This document shows positions 1 to 8,771 of a DNA stretch of 64,000 nucleotides, one piece after another. The position numbers and the translations under genes were made by a program. The notes beneath the pieces are model-generated. The model searched no databases and was not told where the DNA came from. It worked only from the letters and a program-made list of their open reading frames with translations. This DNA is from Nonomuraea helvata (GTDB lineage Bacteria; Actinomycetota; Actinomycetes; Streptosporangiales; Streptosporangiaceae), in NCBI RefSeq assembly GCF_039535785.1, contig NZ_BAAAXV010000009.1, positions 992,001 through 1,056,000 of the forward strand, in the 5' to 3' direction. How positions within the stretch are numbered: position 1 is the first letter of the stretch; every line of letters begins with the position of its first letter.

Positions 1-123
1 TGACACCGGCTCACGCCGCAGCGGTGGGCGTACCAGCCGGTGCGTACGGGCCGCCCGGCCCTGGCGAAGGCGTGGCCCCTGGTGGCCTGCGCCCGCCGCC
101 TGGCGCGACGGGGACGGCGATGA

Positions 124-1551
124 TCACACATCGAGGTACGCCTCCAAGCCGTGCAGCCCGCCCTCGCGGCCGTAGCCGGATTCCTTGTAGCCGCCGAACG
201 GCGAGGCGGGGTCGAACTTGTTGAACGTGTTGGCCCACACGACCCCGGCCCGGAGCCTGTCGGCCATCCACAGGATGCGCGAGCCCTTCTCGGTCCAGAT
301 GCCGGCCGACAGCCCGTACGGGGTGTTGTTGGCCTTCTCCACAGCCTCGGCGGGCGTGCGGAAGGTCAGCACGGACAGCACGGGCCCGAAGATCTCGTCC
401 CGGGCGATGGTGTGCGACTGCGCGACCCCGGTGAACACGGTCGGCGGGAACCAGAACCCGCGCTCGGGCAGCTCGCACGCGGGCGACCAGCGCTCGGCCC
501 CCTCCGCCTCGCCGATCTGCGACAGCTCCTTGATCTTGGCGAGCTGCTCGGCGGAGTTGATCGCGCCGACGTCGGTGTTCTTGTCCAGCGGATCGCCCAC
601 CCGCAGCGTGGCCAGCCGGCGCTTGAGCGAGGCCAGCAGCTCCTCCTGGACGGACTCCTGAACCAGCAGCCGCGACCCGGCGCAGCACACATGCCCCTGG
701 TTGAAGAAGATCCCGTTGACGATCCCCTCCACGGCCTGGTCGATGGCGGCGTCCTCGAACACGATGTTGGCCGCCTTGCCGCCCAGCTCCAGGGTCAGCT
801 TCTTGTCGGTGCCCGCCACGGCCCTGGCGATGAGGCGGCCGACCTCGGTCGAGCCGGTGAAAGCCACCTTGTCGACATCGGGATGGCCCACCACGGCCGC
901 GCCGGTCTCACCCGCGCCGGTGACGATGTTCACCACACCGGGCGGCAGGTCGGCCTGCCGGCAGATGTCGGCGAACAGCAGCGCGGTCAGCGGGGTCGTC
1001 TCGGCCGGCTTGAGCACCACCGTGTTACCGCAGGCCAGCGCCGGAGCGATCTTCCAGGCCAGCATGAGCAGCGGGAAGTTCCACGGGATCACCTGCCCGG
1101 CCACCCCCAGCGGCTTCGTCCCGAACCCCGCGTACTGGAGTTTGTCCGCCCAGCCCGCGTAGTAGAAGAAGTGGGCCGCCACCAGCGGCAGGTCCACATC
1201 ACGCGACTCACGGATCGGCTTGCCGTTGTCGAGCGACTCCAGCACGGCCAGCTCCCGGGCCCGCTCCTGGATGATCCGCGCGATACGGAAGAGATATTTG
1301 GCCCGCTCGGCGCCGGGCAGCGCGCTCCAGACGCCGAACGCCTTGCGCGCGGCCTGCACGGCCCGGTCGACGTCGTCGGTGGAGGCGGTGGCGACCTCGG
1401 CCAGTGTCTCCTCGGTCGCCGGGTTGATCGTCTTGAACGGGGTGCCGGAGCCGTCGGTGAACTCGCCGTCGATGAACAGTCCGTACGACGGCTTGATGTC
1501 GACGATGTCGCGCGACTCGGGCGCGGGTGCGTACTCGAAGATCGCCATCAT
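124..1551 (-). CDS. NAD(P)-dependent aldehyde dehydrogenase
   Basis: This ALDH superfamily enzyme oxidises an aldehyde to the acid. The full-length protein is about 475 residues. Counting from the second of two adjacent ATG codons, visible motifs are WNFP with Asn157, Lys180 of the cofactor site, FTGSTEVG near 230, general base Glu254 in LELGGK, and nucleophile Cys288 in GHVCCAGSR. The start overlaps the deoC stop (TGATG), so the two genes should be translationally coupled. Following deoC, it probably disposes of the acetaldehyde released by deoxyribose-phosphate aldolase; that substrate is inferred from context. A longer upstream start in the same frame would lie inside deoC and is unlikely. 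Confidence 0.93.
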   Translation of the reverse strand: MMAIFEYAPAPESRDIVDIKPSYGLFIDGEFTDGSGTPFKTINPATEETLAEVATASTDDVDRAVQAARKAFGVWSALPGAERAKYLFRIARIIQERARELAVLESLDNGKPIRESRDVDLPLVAAHFFYYAGWADKLQYAGFGTKPLGVAGQVIPWNFPLLMLAWKIAPALACGNTVVLKPAETTPLTALLFADICRQADLPPGVVNIVTGAGETGAAVVGHPDVDKVAFTGSTEVGRLIARAVAGTDKKLTLELGGKAANIVFEDAAIDQAVEGIVNGIFFNQGHVCCAGSRLLVQESVQEELLASLKRRLATLRVGDPLDKNTDVGAINSAEQLAKIKELSQIGEAEGAERWSPACELPERGFWFPPTVFTGVAQSHTIARDEIFGPVLSVLTFRTPAEAVEKANNTPYGLSAGIWTEKGSRILWMADRLRAGVVWANTFNKFDPASPFGGYKESGYGREGGLHGLEAYLDV

Positions 1552-2492
1552 CAGTCCAGGGTGAAGTAGTCGGGGCCGGCATAGCGGCCGGTGGCCAGCT
1601 TCTGACGCTGCATGAGCAGGTCGTTCAGCAGCGAGGAAGCGCCCAGCCGGAACCACTCGGAGCTCAGCCAGTCATCGCCGGCCGTCTCGTGGACCAGGAC
1701 GAGGTTCTTGATGGCGTCCTTGGTCGTGCGGATGCCGCCCGCGGGCTTCACGCCCACCTGGCGGCCGGTCGCCTCGCGGAAGTCGCGCACCGCCTCCAGC
1801 ATGACCAGCGTCACCGGCAGGGTCGCGGCCGGTGACACCTTGCCCGTGGAGGTCTTGATGAAGTCGGCGCCCGCCAGCATCGCCAGCCACGACGCCCGCC
1901 GCACGTTGTCGTAGGTGGCCAGCTCACCGGTCTCCAGGATCACCTTCAGATGCGCCGGGCCGCACGCGGCCTTGACCGCGACGATCTCCTCGAACACCTT
2001 CATGTACCGGCCGGACAGGAACGCGCCGCGGTCGATCACCATGTCGATCTCGTCGGCGCCCGCGGCCACCGCCAGCGCGGTGTCGCTCACCTTGACCTCC
2101 AGGGACGAGCGCCCGCTCGGGAACGCCGTGGCCACCGAGGCCACCTTCACCCCCGAACCGCGCACCGCCTCGGCGGCCACCTCCACCAGGTCGGGATAGA
2201 CGCACACGGCCGCCACCTGGGGAGCGCCGCCGCCGGGACGCACGGCCTTGGTGCACATCGCGCGCACCTTGCCGGCCGTGTCCGCCCCTTCAAGAGTCGT
2301 CAGGTCGACCATGGAGATGGCCAGGTCGATCGCCTGTGCCTTGGCCGTGGTCTTGATCGAACGGGTGCCCAGCATCGCCGCCCGCTGGTCCGCGCCGACC
2401 CGGTCAACCCCGGGCAGGCCGTGCAGGAAAGCTCGCAGCGCCGCGTCGGACGAGGCGACGTCCGCGAGCGAGGTAGTCACAGTTGACACCAT
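1551..2492 (-). CDS. deoC: Deoxyribose-phosphate aldolase
   Basis: DeoC cleaves 2-deoxyribose-5-phosphate to glyceraldehyde-3-phosphate and acetaldehyde in deoxynucleoside salvage. The long actinobacterial form is seen, about 313 residues. The Schiff-base lysine lies in ADFIKTSTGK, and the phosphate/Lys region KPAGGIRT follows. I chose the ATG at 2492 because the sequence from there (MVSTVTTSLADV) resembles the usual N-terminus; a TTG at 2525 with an AAGG-like signal is an alternative. The stop overlaps the aldehyde dehydrogenase start, giving a two-gene catabolic operon. The region upstream carries repeated GCCTTAGGC elements. Confidence 0.93.
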   Translation of the reverse strand: MVSTVTTSLADVASSDAALRAFLHGLPGVDRVGADQRAAMLGTRSIKTTAKAQAIDLAISMVDLTTLEGADTAGKVRAMCTKAVRPGGGAPQVAAVCVYPDLVEVAAEAVRGSGVKVASVATAFPSGRSSLEVKVSDTALAVAAGADEIDMVIDRGAFLSGRYMKVFEEIVAVKAACGPAHLKVILETGELATYDNVRRASWLAMLAGADFIKTSTGKVSPAATLPVTLVMLEAVRDFREATGRQVGVKPAGGIRTTKDAIKNLVLVHETAGDDWLSSEWFRLGASSLLNDLLMQRQKLATGRYAGPDYFTLD

Positions 2493-2533
2493 CACAGCAT
2501 CGCCGACCAGGGCCGTGAGCTCCAAACCGGACC

Positions 2534-2629
2534 GCCTTAGGCGGCCTGCGCCCAGGCCTTAGGCATGCCGTACGCGTCCGCGTACCGGAGATAAGGCATC
2601 CACCCGATGTGGGAGGCGGGGCCTTAGAC
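2534..2629. promoter_or_regulatory. Cluster of GCCTTAGGC-type palindromes upstream of deoC
   Basis: GCCTTAGGC occurs at 2534-2542 (inside the longer palindrome CCGCCTTAGGCGG) and at 2556-2564, exactly 22 bases apart. GCCTTAGAC is at 2621-2629, and the core GCCTTA occurs on the minus strand at 2593-2598. Spacing near two helical turns and position between divergent genes suggest an operator for a deoxynucleoside-responsive repressor. The binding protein is not visible in the window. Confidence 0.45.
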
Positions 2630-2678
2630 CGAGTCTTAAAGGTGTCAGCAAGAAGCACGAAATTTCAGGAGAAACACC

Positions 2679-2825
2679 ATGAATCCCGAGATCGAGTTCG
2701 AGCTCATGAAGACCCACATGAGCGAGCTCCACAGGGCCGCCGCCGACCACCGGCGCGTACGAGAGGCCGAGCGTGCCAACAAGTCCGAGCGCCGCTCGGT
2801 CTTCGGCAAGCGCCGTTCCTCATGA
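2679..2825 (+). CDS. Small charged protein, 48 residues
   Basis: The gene starts at an ATG with a clear AGGAG seven bases upstream and ends in TGA. The product (MNPEIEFELMKTHMSELHRA at its start) is highly charged, has no cysteine, no signal and no membrane segment, and is predicted mostly helical with an Arg/Lys-rich end. It lies divergent from deoC and 118 bases before a LAL regulator, with a terminator-like hairpin after it. I do not know its function; the strong ribosome binding site and clean ORF support a real gene. Confidence 0.7.
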   Translation: MNPEIEFELMKTHMSELHRAAADHRRVREAERANKSERRSVFGKRRSS

Positions 2826-2838
2826 CCGCCACACGAGA

Positions 2839-2868
2839 GCCCGGCCACCACGTCCCTCGTGGCCGGGC
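2839..2868 (+). terminator. Hairpin after the 48-residue gene
   Basis: GCCCGGCCAC (2839-2848) pairs perfectly with GTGGCCGGGC (2859-2868) across a ten-base loop, 13 bases after the stop codon. There is no T tract, as is usual for high-GC actinomycete terminators. It separates the small gene from the LAL regulator. Confidence 0.6.
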
Positions 2869-2943
2869 CTCGATGCCTCCGTAGAGGATGCCTCGGCAAA
2901 GACACACCCATAAAAGCGTCGAAAGCAATCGAACGGGCATGAC

Positions 2944-5811
2944 ATGCTGGATGACATGCGGGGACGTTCTGTCAGTCCCGTCTTCGTCGGGCGGGCAGAG
3001 GAGCTGGCGGCTCTGTCCGACAGCTTTGACGAGGCACGTAAGGGGACGGTGACGTCCGTCCTGCTGGGCGGCGAGGCCGGGGTCGGCAAGACCAGGCTCG
3101 TCCAGCGTTTCGCCGAGCAGTGCCAGGCCGACGGCGCGCACGTGCTGTTCGGCGCGTGCGTCGAGCTGTCCACCGAGGGTCTGGCCTACGCGCCGTTCAC
3201 CGCCGCGCTCCGGCAGCTCGTCAGAGAGCAGGGGCCGGCCGCCGTCGCCGCGCTGCTGCCCGGCGGGGCGGAGCGCGATCTCGCCCGGCTGTTGCCCGAG
3301 TTCGGCGAGCCCAGCGGCGACGGCGAGACCGACACCGGGCGCGCCCGGCTCTTCGAGCAGTTCCTCACCCTCCTCGAACGCCTCGCCGACGCCCGTCCCA
3401 CCGTCCTCGTCATCGAGGACATCCACTGGGCCGACAGGTCCAGCCGCGACCTCATCGCCTTCCTCAGCCGCAACCTGCACGCCCCGCAGGTGCTGATCGT
3501 GATGACCTACCGCTCCGACGACCTGCACCGCCAGCACCCCCTCCGGCCGGTGCTGGCCGAGCTGGGCAGGGTCAACGGCGTGCACCGGCTCGACCTGCCC
3601 CGCCTGTCGAGGGACGAGGTCGCCCAGCAGATGGCCGGTATCCTCGGCGAGGTCCCCGAATACGGCAAGGCCGTGAAGGTCTACGAGCGCAGCGAGGGCA
3701 TCCCGCTGTTCGTGGAGGCCCTGCTGGAGTGCGGGGTGGACTGCGCGTTCCCCGAGTCCATGCAGGACCTCATCCTCAGCTCCGTCGAGCAGTTGCCGGA
3801 GGAGACCCAGCGCGTGCTGCGCGTGGCCGCCGCCGGCGGCATCCGGGTCAGCCACAACCTGCTGGCCGCCGTGAGCGGCCTGTCCGACGTCGAGCTGGAG
3901 ACCGCGCTGCGCCCCGCCATCGCGCGCAACGTCCTGCAGATCGCCGACAACCGCGCGTACGTCTTCAGGCACTCCCTCATCCGCGAGGCCGTGCACGACG
4001 AGCTGCTGCCCGGTGAGCACCAGCGCCTGCACGCCAGGTTCGCCGAGGAGATCTCCAAGGACCGCGAGCTCGTCCCGCCCGGCCGCGCCGCCGTCGAGAT
4101 CGCCCACCACTGGTACGGAGCCCGCAACGACACCTGGGCGCTGATCTCCGCCTGGGAGGCGGCACAGAAGTCGTTCAAGGCGTTCGCCTACACCGAGGCC
4201 GTCCCGCTGCTCGAACGCGTCCTCATGCTCTGGGACCGGGTGCCCGACGCGGCCGAGCTCATCGGCGCCGACCACACCGCCGTGCTGGAACGGGCCTCCG
4301 AGGCCGCGAACGCCGGCGGCGACGCGGACAAGGGCACCAAGTTCGTCAAGGCCGCCCTGGCGGAGCTGGACGAGACCGAGCAGCCGGCGCGCGTCGCGCA
4401 GCTCATCGTGCGCGGGGTGGCGTTCAAGAACTCCAAGAGCCAGCTGGGCGTCATCGCCGACCTCAGGCACGCCCTCGAGCTCGTGCCCGAGAACGGCCTC
4501 GATCGGGCCGACGTCGTCACGGTGCTGAGCCGCCACCTCATGCTGAGAGGCGAGGTCGCCGAGGCGAGCGAGCTGATCGCCGAGGGCCTGCGCCTGGTCA
4601 GGGAGCACGGCGACCCCTGCCTCGAAGCCGACCTGCTGATGAACCAGGCGCTCGGTCATTCGCTCAACGGCGAGACCGAGGCCACGATCGCCCTCAACGA
4701 ACAGGCGCTGGAGATCGGCACGGCGCAGGGCTCGGGCCGCCTGATCACGAGGGCGATCGGCAACAACGTCGACTCGCTGGTGGACGTGGGCCGCCACGAG
4801 GACGCGCTGCGCCTGGCCAAGCACGGCTGGAAGCTGTCCAAGAAATACGGCCGGCTGCGCGGCAGCGGCCTGTTCATCAAGAACAACTGGGCCGAGGTGC
4901 TGGAGTCGATCGGCCGCTGGGACGAGGCCATCGAGATCCTCGAAGGCGCGCTCAGCCACGGGCCCGCCCTGCGCCACAGATACGCCATGCTGCGCGTGCG
5001 CGCCGACATCGCGCTGGCCAGGGGCGAGGTGGAGCTCGTCGAGAGCATCCTGTCCGAGGTCGGCGTGCTGAAGGACCGTCCCGAGGAGTTCGTCCAGGAC
5101 ATCATCAGCAACAGCCGCCTGCACATCGGCTGGCACCTGTTCCGGGGCGAGCCGGCGTCCGCGCTGGCCGTGGCCGAGCGGGTGCTGGCCCAACCCCGGC
5201 AGTCGAGCAAGGCCATGCTGAGCTGGCGGCTGCTCGCCCTGCTCCGCGTGGTCTGCGACGCCGCCGAGGCCACCGAGCCCGTCAGGACGGCGACGGTACG
5301 CGAGCACGCCGCCGCGGTGGCGGCCGAGCTGTCCGTCAGCGGCCCGGTCGCCCAGGCGTACCAGCTGTCCTACAACGGCCATTTCGACGCTGCGGCGGAG
5401 GCCTGGGAGCGCCTCAGCCGCCCGCACAACCAGTCCAAGGCCCTGCTGCGGGCAGCCACCTTGGCCGCCCGTGGTGGCGACCGCGAAGGCGCCGCGGCCC
5501 GGCTGAAGGTGGCGCTCCCGCTGGCCCAGGCCCTGCGCGCGACCCCGCTCATCGAGGAGATCGAGTCCCTGTCGCGGCGGGTGGGCGGGGTCCAGCCGGC
5601 GCAGGAGCCTTCGGAGCTGCTGACGCCGCGCGAGCTGGAGGTGCTGCGGCTGGTGACGCAGGGCAGGACGAACCGGGACATCGCAGCCGAGCTGTTCATC
5701 TCGGCCAAGACGGTGAGCGTGCACGTGTCCAACATCCTGGCCAAGCTCGGCGTCACGACCCGTGGCGAGGCCGCCGCGGCAGCCCACCGGCTGTCCCTGC
5801 TGTCCTCTTAG
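2944..5811 (+). CDS. LAL-type LuxR family transcriptional regulator
   Basis: This is a 955-residue large ATP-binding LuxR regulator. The N-terminal AAA/STAND ATPase has Walker A GGEAGVGKT (residues 42-50) and Walker B VLVIED (154-159). The middle is helical, TPR-like repeats. The C-terminal LuxR HTH begins at LTPRELEVL and includes NRDIAAELFISAKTVSVHVS. Such proteins are usually pathway activators in actinomycetes; the target here is unknown. ATG codons at 2939 (wrong frame), 2944 and 2956 are close together, so the exact start is uncertain by four residues. The stop overlaps the convergent transporter gene by four bases. Confidence 0.93.
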   Translation: MLDDMRGRSVSPVFVGRAEELAALSDSFDEARKGTVTSVLLGGEAGVGKTRLVQRFAEQCQADGAHVLFGACVELSTEGLAYAPFTAALRQLVREQGPAAVAALLPGGAERDLARLLPEFGEPSGDGETDTGRARLFEQFLTLLERLADARPTVLVIEDIHWADRSSRDLIAFLSRNLHAPQVLIVMTYRSDDLHRQHPLRPVLAELGRVNGVHRLDLPRLSRDEVAQQMAGILGEVPEYGKAVKVYERSEGIPLFVEALLECGVDCAFPESMQDLILSSVEQLPEETQRVLRVAAAGGIRVSHNLLAAVSGLSDVELETALRPAIARNVLQIADNRAYVFRHSLIREAVHDELLPGEHQRLHARFAEEISKDRELVPPGRAAVEIAHHWYGARNDTWALISAWEAAQKSFKAFAYTEAVPLLERVLMLWDRVPDAAELIGADHTAVLERASEAANAGGDADKGTKFVKAALAELDETEQPARVAQLIVRGVAFKNSKSQLGVIADLRHALELVPENGLDRADVVTVLSRHLMLRGEVAEASELIAEGLRLVREHGDPCLEADLLMNQALGHSLNGETEATIALNEQALEIGTAQGSGRLITRAIGNNVDSLVDVGRHEDALRLAKHGWKLSKKYGRLRGSGLFIKNNWAEVLESIGRWDEAIEILEGALSHGPALRHRYAMLRVRADIALARGEVELVESILSEVGVLKDRPEEFVQDIISNSRLHIGWHLFRGEPASALAVAERVLAQPRQSSKAMLSWRLLALLRVVCDAAEATEPVRTATVREHAAAVAAELSVSGPVAQAYQLSYNGHFDAAAEAWERLSRPHNQSKALLRAATLAARGGDREGAAARLKVALPLAQALRATPLIEEIESLSRRVGGVQPAQEPSELLTPRELEVLRLVTQGRTNRDIAAELFISAKTVSVHVSNILAKLGVTTRGEAAAAAHRLSLLSS

Positions 5812-6383
5812 CTCATAGATACGAGGGCCTCGACCAGCAGCACGACGCCGAACACGGCGAACGCCGCCGCGGCGCCGTACCGGATGAACTTCTCCGGCAG
5901 GTGCTTGCCCAGCAGCCGTCCGACCAGGATGGCCAGCGCGTCCGCCGCCACCATGCCGACGGTCGAGCCGATCCACGTGCCGACCCAGCCGTGCTGCGTC
6001 GCCAGCGTGATCGTGGCCAGCATGGTCTTGTCGCCCAGCTCGCTCAGGAAGAACGCCACGGTCACCGCGACCAGGGCGTTCCTGGTGGTGCGCTGGGCCT
6101 TCTTCGACTCGTCCTCGGTCAGCTCGTCACCGCGCAGCGTCCACACCGCGAACCCGAGAAAGGCCACGCCCGCCACCACCGAGATGGCCGTCGTCGGCAG
6201 CGCGGTCCCGATGAGGCCGCCCACGGCGACGCTGAGGAGGTGCACGACGGTCGTGGCGATCGTGATGCCCGCGAGCACGGGCCAGATCTTGAAACGGGTC
6301 GCGAACGTCATCGCCATGAGCTGGCTCTTGTCACCGAGCTCGGCCACGAAAATGGCGGCGAGACTGATCCAGAAGGCTTCCAA
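5808..6383 (-). CDS. GDT1/TMEM165 (UPF0016) family cation transporter
   Basis: This 191-residue integral membrane protein has two homologous halves, each with the family signature: AELGDKSQ near residue 14 and SELGDKTM near residue 115. Six or so hydrophobic segments are evident. The family exports Mn2+ (and Ca2+ in eukaryotes). The start is a TTG, chosen because GGAAGAGGA lies just upstream and the first residues already form the first membrane helix. A manganese-riboswitch-like leader sits directly upstream, which fits a role in manganese efflux. The gene is convergent with, and overlaps by four bases, the LAL regulator. Confidence 0.92.
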   Translation of the reverse strand: MEAFWISLAAIFVAELGDKSQLMAMTFATRFKIWPVLAGITIATTVVHLLSVAVGGLIGTALPTTAISVVAGVAFLGFAVWTLRGDELTEDESKKAQRTTRNALVAVTVAFFLSELGDKTMLATITLATQHGWVGTWIGSTVGMVAADALAILVGRLLGKHLPEKFIRYGAAAAFAVFGVVLLVEALVSMS

Positions 6384-6464
6384 ACGATCCTCTTCCGCGC
6401 GGCCTGGGCCGGAGGCGGGAACCCGGGGAGTTTTCGGGCACGGCTTCGGCCCGGCAGCGTCTCG

Positions 6465-6572
6465 TCAGATGGCTACCAGGCCGAAGGTCTCGTCCGCCCG
6501 TGAAGGCCCGCGTGACCGGGCGCGGGGAAGCGCCAGTGTGTCGATCACGCGATTTGGGACTACTCCCCTTCG
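6465..6572 (-). ncRNA. yybP-ykoY-like manganese riboswitch
   Basis: Reading the minus strand, AAGGGGAGTAGTCCC (6570-6556) matches the conserved 5' part of the yybP-ykoY aptamer. About 60 bases later GACGAGACCTTCGGCCTGG (6494-6476) matches the conserved 3' GAGACCUU segment, with GC-rich arms between. This class binds Mn2+ and commonly precedes UPF0016 genes. The aptamer ends about 80 bases before the TTG start of the transporter. Boundaries are approximate. Confidence 0.8.
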
Positions 6573-6610
6573 GGTAATTCCAACCAACCATAACAGCCCG
6601 CGGAGAGGGC

Positions 6611-7648
6611 CTATTCCGCCAGGGAGCACCCGACCAGCACGGGCTCGTTGACCAGCGTGACCCCGAACTTCTCCCGCACCCCGTCCCTGACCTCCCTGGC
6701 CAGCGCGAGCAGATCGCGGGTGGTGGCGACGCCGTCGGGGTTGGTCAGCGCGAGCGTGTGCTTGGTGGAGATGCGTACGGGCCCGCGTTCGTACCCCTTC
6801 AGGTAGCCCGCCTGCTCGATCAGCCACGCGGCGGGCACCTTGACGGACCCGTCGGCCAGCTCCCAGCGCGGATGCCCGGGAGCGCGGACCCCCAGCTCCT
6901 CCGCCTCCTCGGGCGAGAGGATCGGGTTGGTGAAGAACGATCCGGCGCTGCGCGTGTCAGGGTCGTCGGGATCGAGCACCATGCCCTTGCCGCGCCGCAG
7001 CGCCAGCACCGCCTCGCGGGCCTCCGCGAGCGGCACCCGGCCGCCGACCTCGGTGCGCAGCCGCCGGGCCAGCTCCTCGTACGCCACCGGGCCTGACGTT
7101 TCCGAAATATCCAGCGCGTACGTCACCGCCAGCACCACGTACCGCTCCAGGTCGCGCTTGAAGGCGCTGTCACGGTAGGAGAACCGGCACTGCCGGGCCT
7201 CCAGATCCACCACCTGCCTGGTGCGGCGGTCGTAAGCACGCACGCAGCGGATGGTCTGGGCCACCTCCTGCCCGTACGCGCCGACGTTCTGGATGGGCGT
7301 CGAGCCGACGAGCCCTGGGATGCCCGACATGCACTCGATGCCCGACCAACCCTCGGCCACGGCGCGGGCCACCAGCGGATCCCAGTCCTCTCCCGCCTCG
7401 ACCGTGATCACCGCCTGCTCGCCGTCGCGCGAGACGGCCACACCCTGGGTCGAGACCTTGATGACCAGCCCGTCGAACCCTTCGTCGGACACGACGACGT
7501 TGCTGCCTCCGCCGAGCACCAGCGTGGGGACCGCGTTCATGTCCGCCTCGGCCACGAGGGACACGAGCTGCTCCGCCGTCGTTGCTTCGGCGAAGTCGCG
7601 GGCGGGGCCACCAAGGCGCAGCGTCGTATACGGCGCGAGCATCTCCAT
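6611..7648 (-). CDS. murB: UDP-N-acetylmuramate dehydrogenase
   Basis: MurB reduces UDP-GlcNAc-enolpyruvate to UDP-MurNAc with FAD and NADPH in peptidoglycan precursor synthesis (cytoplasm). About 345 residues. Visible are TTLRLGGPA, the FAD pyrophosphate loop LVLGGGSNVVV, GIPGLVGSTPIQNVGAYGQE, the YRDSAFK segment, and GSFFTNPI with the catalytic serine. I chose the ATG at 7648; a TTG two codons earlier is possible. No clear ribosome binding site is seen, and the upstream gene ends 11 bases away, so coupling is likely. Confidence 0.96.
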   Translation of the reverse strand: MEMLAPYTTLRLGGPARDFAEATTAEQLVSLVAEADMNAVPTLVLGGGSNVVVSDEGFDGLVIKVSTQGVAVSRDGEQAVITVEAGEDWDPLVARAVAEGWSGIECMSGIPGLVGSTPIQNVGAYGQEVAQTIRCVRAYDRRTRQVVDLEARQCRFSYRDSAFKRDLERYVVLAVTYALDISETSGPVAYEELARRLRTEVGGRVPLAEAREAVLALRRGKGMVLDPDDPDTRSAGSFFTNPILSPEEAEELGVRAPGHPRWELADGSVKVPAAWLIEQAGYLKGYERGPVRISTKHTLALTNPDGVATTRDLLALAREVRDGVREKFGVTLVNEPVLVGCSLAE

Positions 7649-7659
7649 GGGCAACTAGC

Positions 7660-8727
7660 TTATGAGGTGCCCAGTCTTTCAAGCACGGCGTCGTAGTTCC
7701 GCTTGGACTCCCGCGCCTCGTAGTCGGGGTCGACGTCGGCGGATCCCACGCGCTCCACCGGCAGGGGCTCCTCGGGGACGACCAGGTCCCCGTGGAGGGC
7801 GAGCGAGAGCTCCAGATCGGCGTTCCTGCCGTAGTTGGCGTCCTCGGGCAGCGCTCCCAGCGCCGCGGACCGGCGTACCGCCATGAGCTCCCCGGTGAGC
7901 GCCCGCACCTTCCCCGTCGCCTGCCGCCAGTCGCCCTCCACGAGCTCGACGCCCTGCCGCCCGGCCGCCACGGCGCCTTCGGCGACGGCCGCGACCAGCG
8001 GGGTCAGCGCGTCGCCGTGCAGCACGACGTCCTCCTCCATGAGGACGTGCACCTCCGCCTCGTCGAGCCGCAGCAGCTTGGTACGGCACTCGCCCCAGGT
8101 CGCCGTGCCCCCTCGCCAGTGCGGCGACTCGGCGACGTGCCACACCGCCACCCGGTCCGGATAGCGGTCGGCCAGCTCGTTCAGCACGTCACCCGCACCC
8201 TGGATGTTGCCCAGGTCGAGGGCGAGCACGCGGGCGTTCGTGTGGTCGATGACCGACTGCACGCTCTTCCTGACGTCCAGGGGCCGGCCGTCGACCAGGA
8301 TGCCCACGCTGACGGTGACGTCCTTGGTCTCCATGCGCTGACGTTCCAGGTTGACGCCGAGCTCGTCGAGGCGGTTGGTGGCCAGCGTGCCGTCCCAGGT
8401 GCGCTGGGCGTGCAGCATGGCCTCATCCGTATCGCCGTGCTGGCCGGGATCTCCCGAGAAGCCCAGCTCGGCAGCGGGATTGGCCTGGGCGTGCGTCCCT
8501 CTGGGCCGCACACCCGCCGTGCCGACCCCGGTCGCGCCCCCTTGGGCGCCCATACCGGGCTCGGCCTCAGCACTTGTGCCACCCGCCGTGTCCCGCCCGG
8601 TGCCGGTGCTCCCCGCCACCTGCTCGGCCCGGAGGGGCCGCAGGTGGGCGGGTGGCTTGGCATCGGTCACGGCGGAGACCGGAATCGATCGAACCGTGGG
8701 CCAGACTTGTCGCGCAGCTTCACTCAT
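7660..8727 (-). CDS. Glycosyltransferase-like protein with disordered N-terminus
   Basis: 355 residues. The first ~100 are rich in Gly, Ala, Pro and Thr and look disordered. From about residue 135 (VTVSVGILVDGRPLDVRKSV) the pattern resembles a GT-A family 2 fold: a starting beta strand, SVIDHTNARVLALDLGN, then an acidic MEEDVVL that could stand for the DxD region. The usual DxD is not clear, so activity is uncertain. The gene lies between murB and the MaoC genes on the same strand. It may act on a wall glycan, but that is inference only. Confidence 0.6.
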   Translation of the reverse strand: MSEAARQVWPTVRSIPVSAVTDAKPPAHLRPLRAEQVAGSTGTGRDTAGGTSAEAEPGMGAQGGATGVGTAGVRPRGTHAQANPAAELGFSGDPGQHGDTDEAMLHAQRTWDGTLATNRLDELGVNLERQRMETKDVTVSVGILVDGRPLDVRKSVQSVIDHTNARVLALDLGNIQGAGDVLNELADRYPDRVAVWHVAESPHWRGGTATWGECRTKLLRLDEAEVHVLMEEDVVLHGDALTPLVAAVAEGAVAAGRQGVELVEGDWRQATGKVRALTGELMAVRRSAALGALPEDANYGRNADLELSLALHGDLVVPEEPLPVERVGSADVDPDYEARESKRNYDAVLERLGTS

Positions 8728-8771
8728 AGGTAAACGCGCTACCCGGGACCCGCCCGGAATATCACCCCCGG

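Noticed and set aside
1..123. A gene at the left edge of the window
   Set aside because: The short open frames here lack a start signal or recognisable sequence; too little is present to support a call.
151..1569. Long plus-strand open frame opposite the aldehyde dehydrogenase
   Set aside because: Composition is Arg/Gly/His-rich without motifs. It is the mirror of a strongly conserved gene, as is common in high-GC DNA.
2704..5976. 1090-codon minus-strand frame opposite the LAL regulator
   Set aside because: Antisense to a clear LuxR-type gene with Walker and HTH motifs; no family features in this frame.
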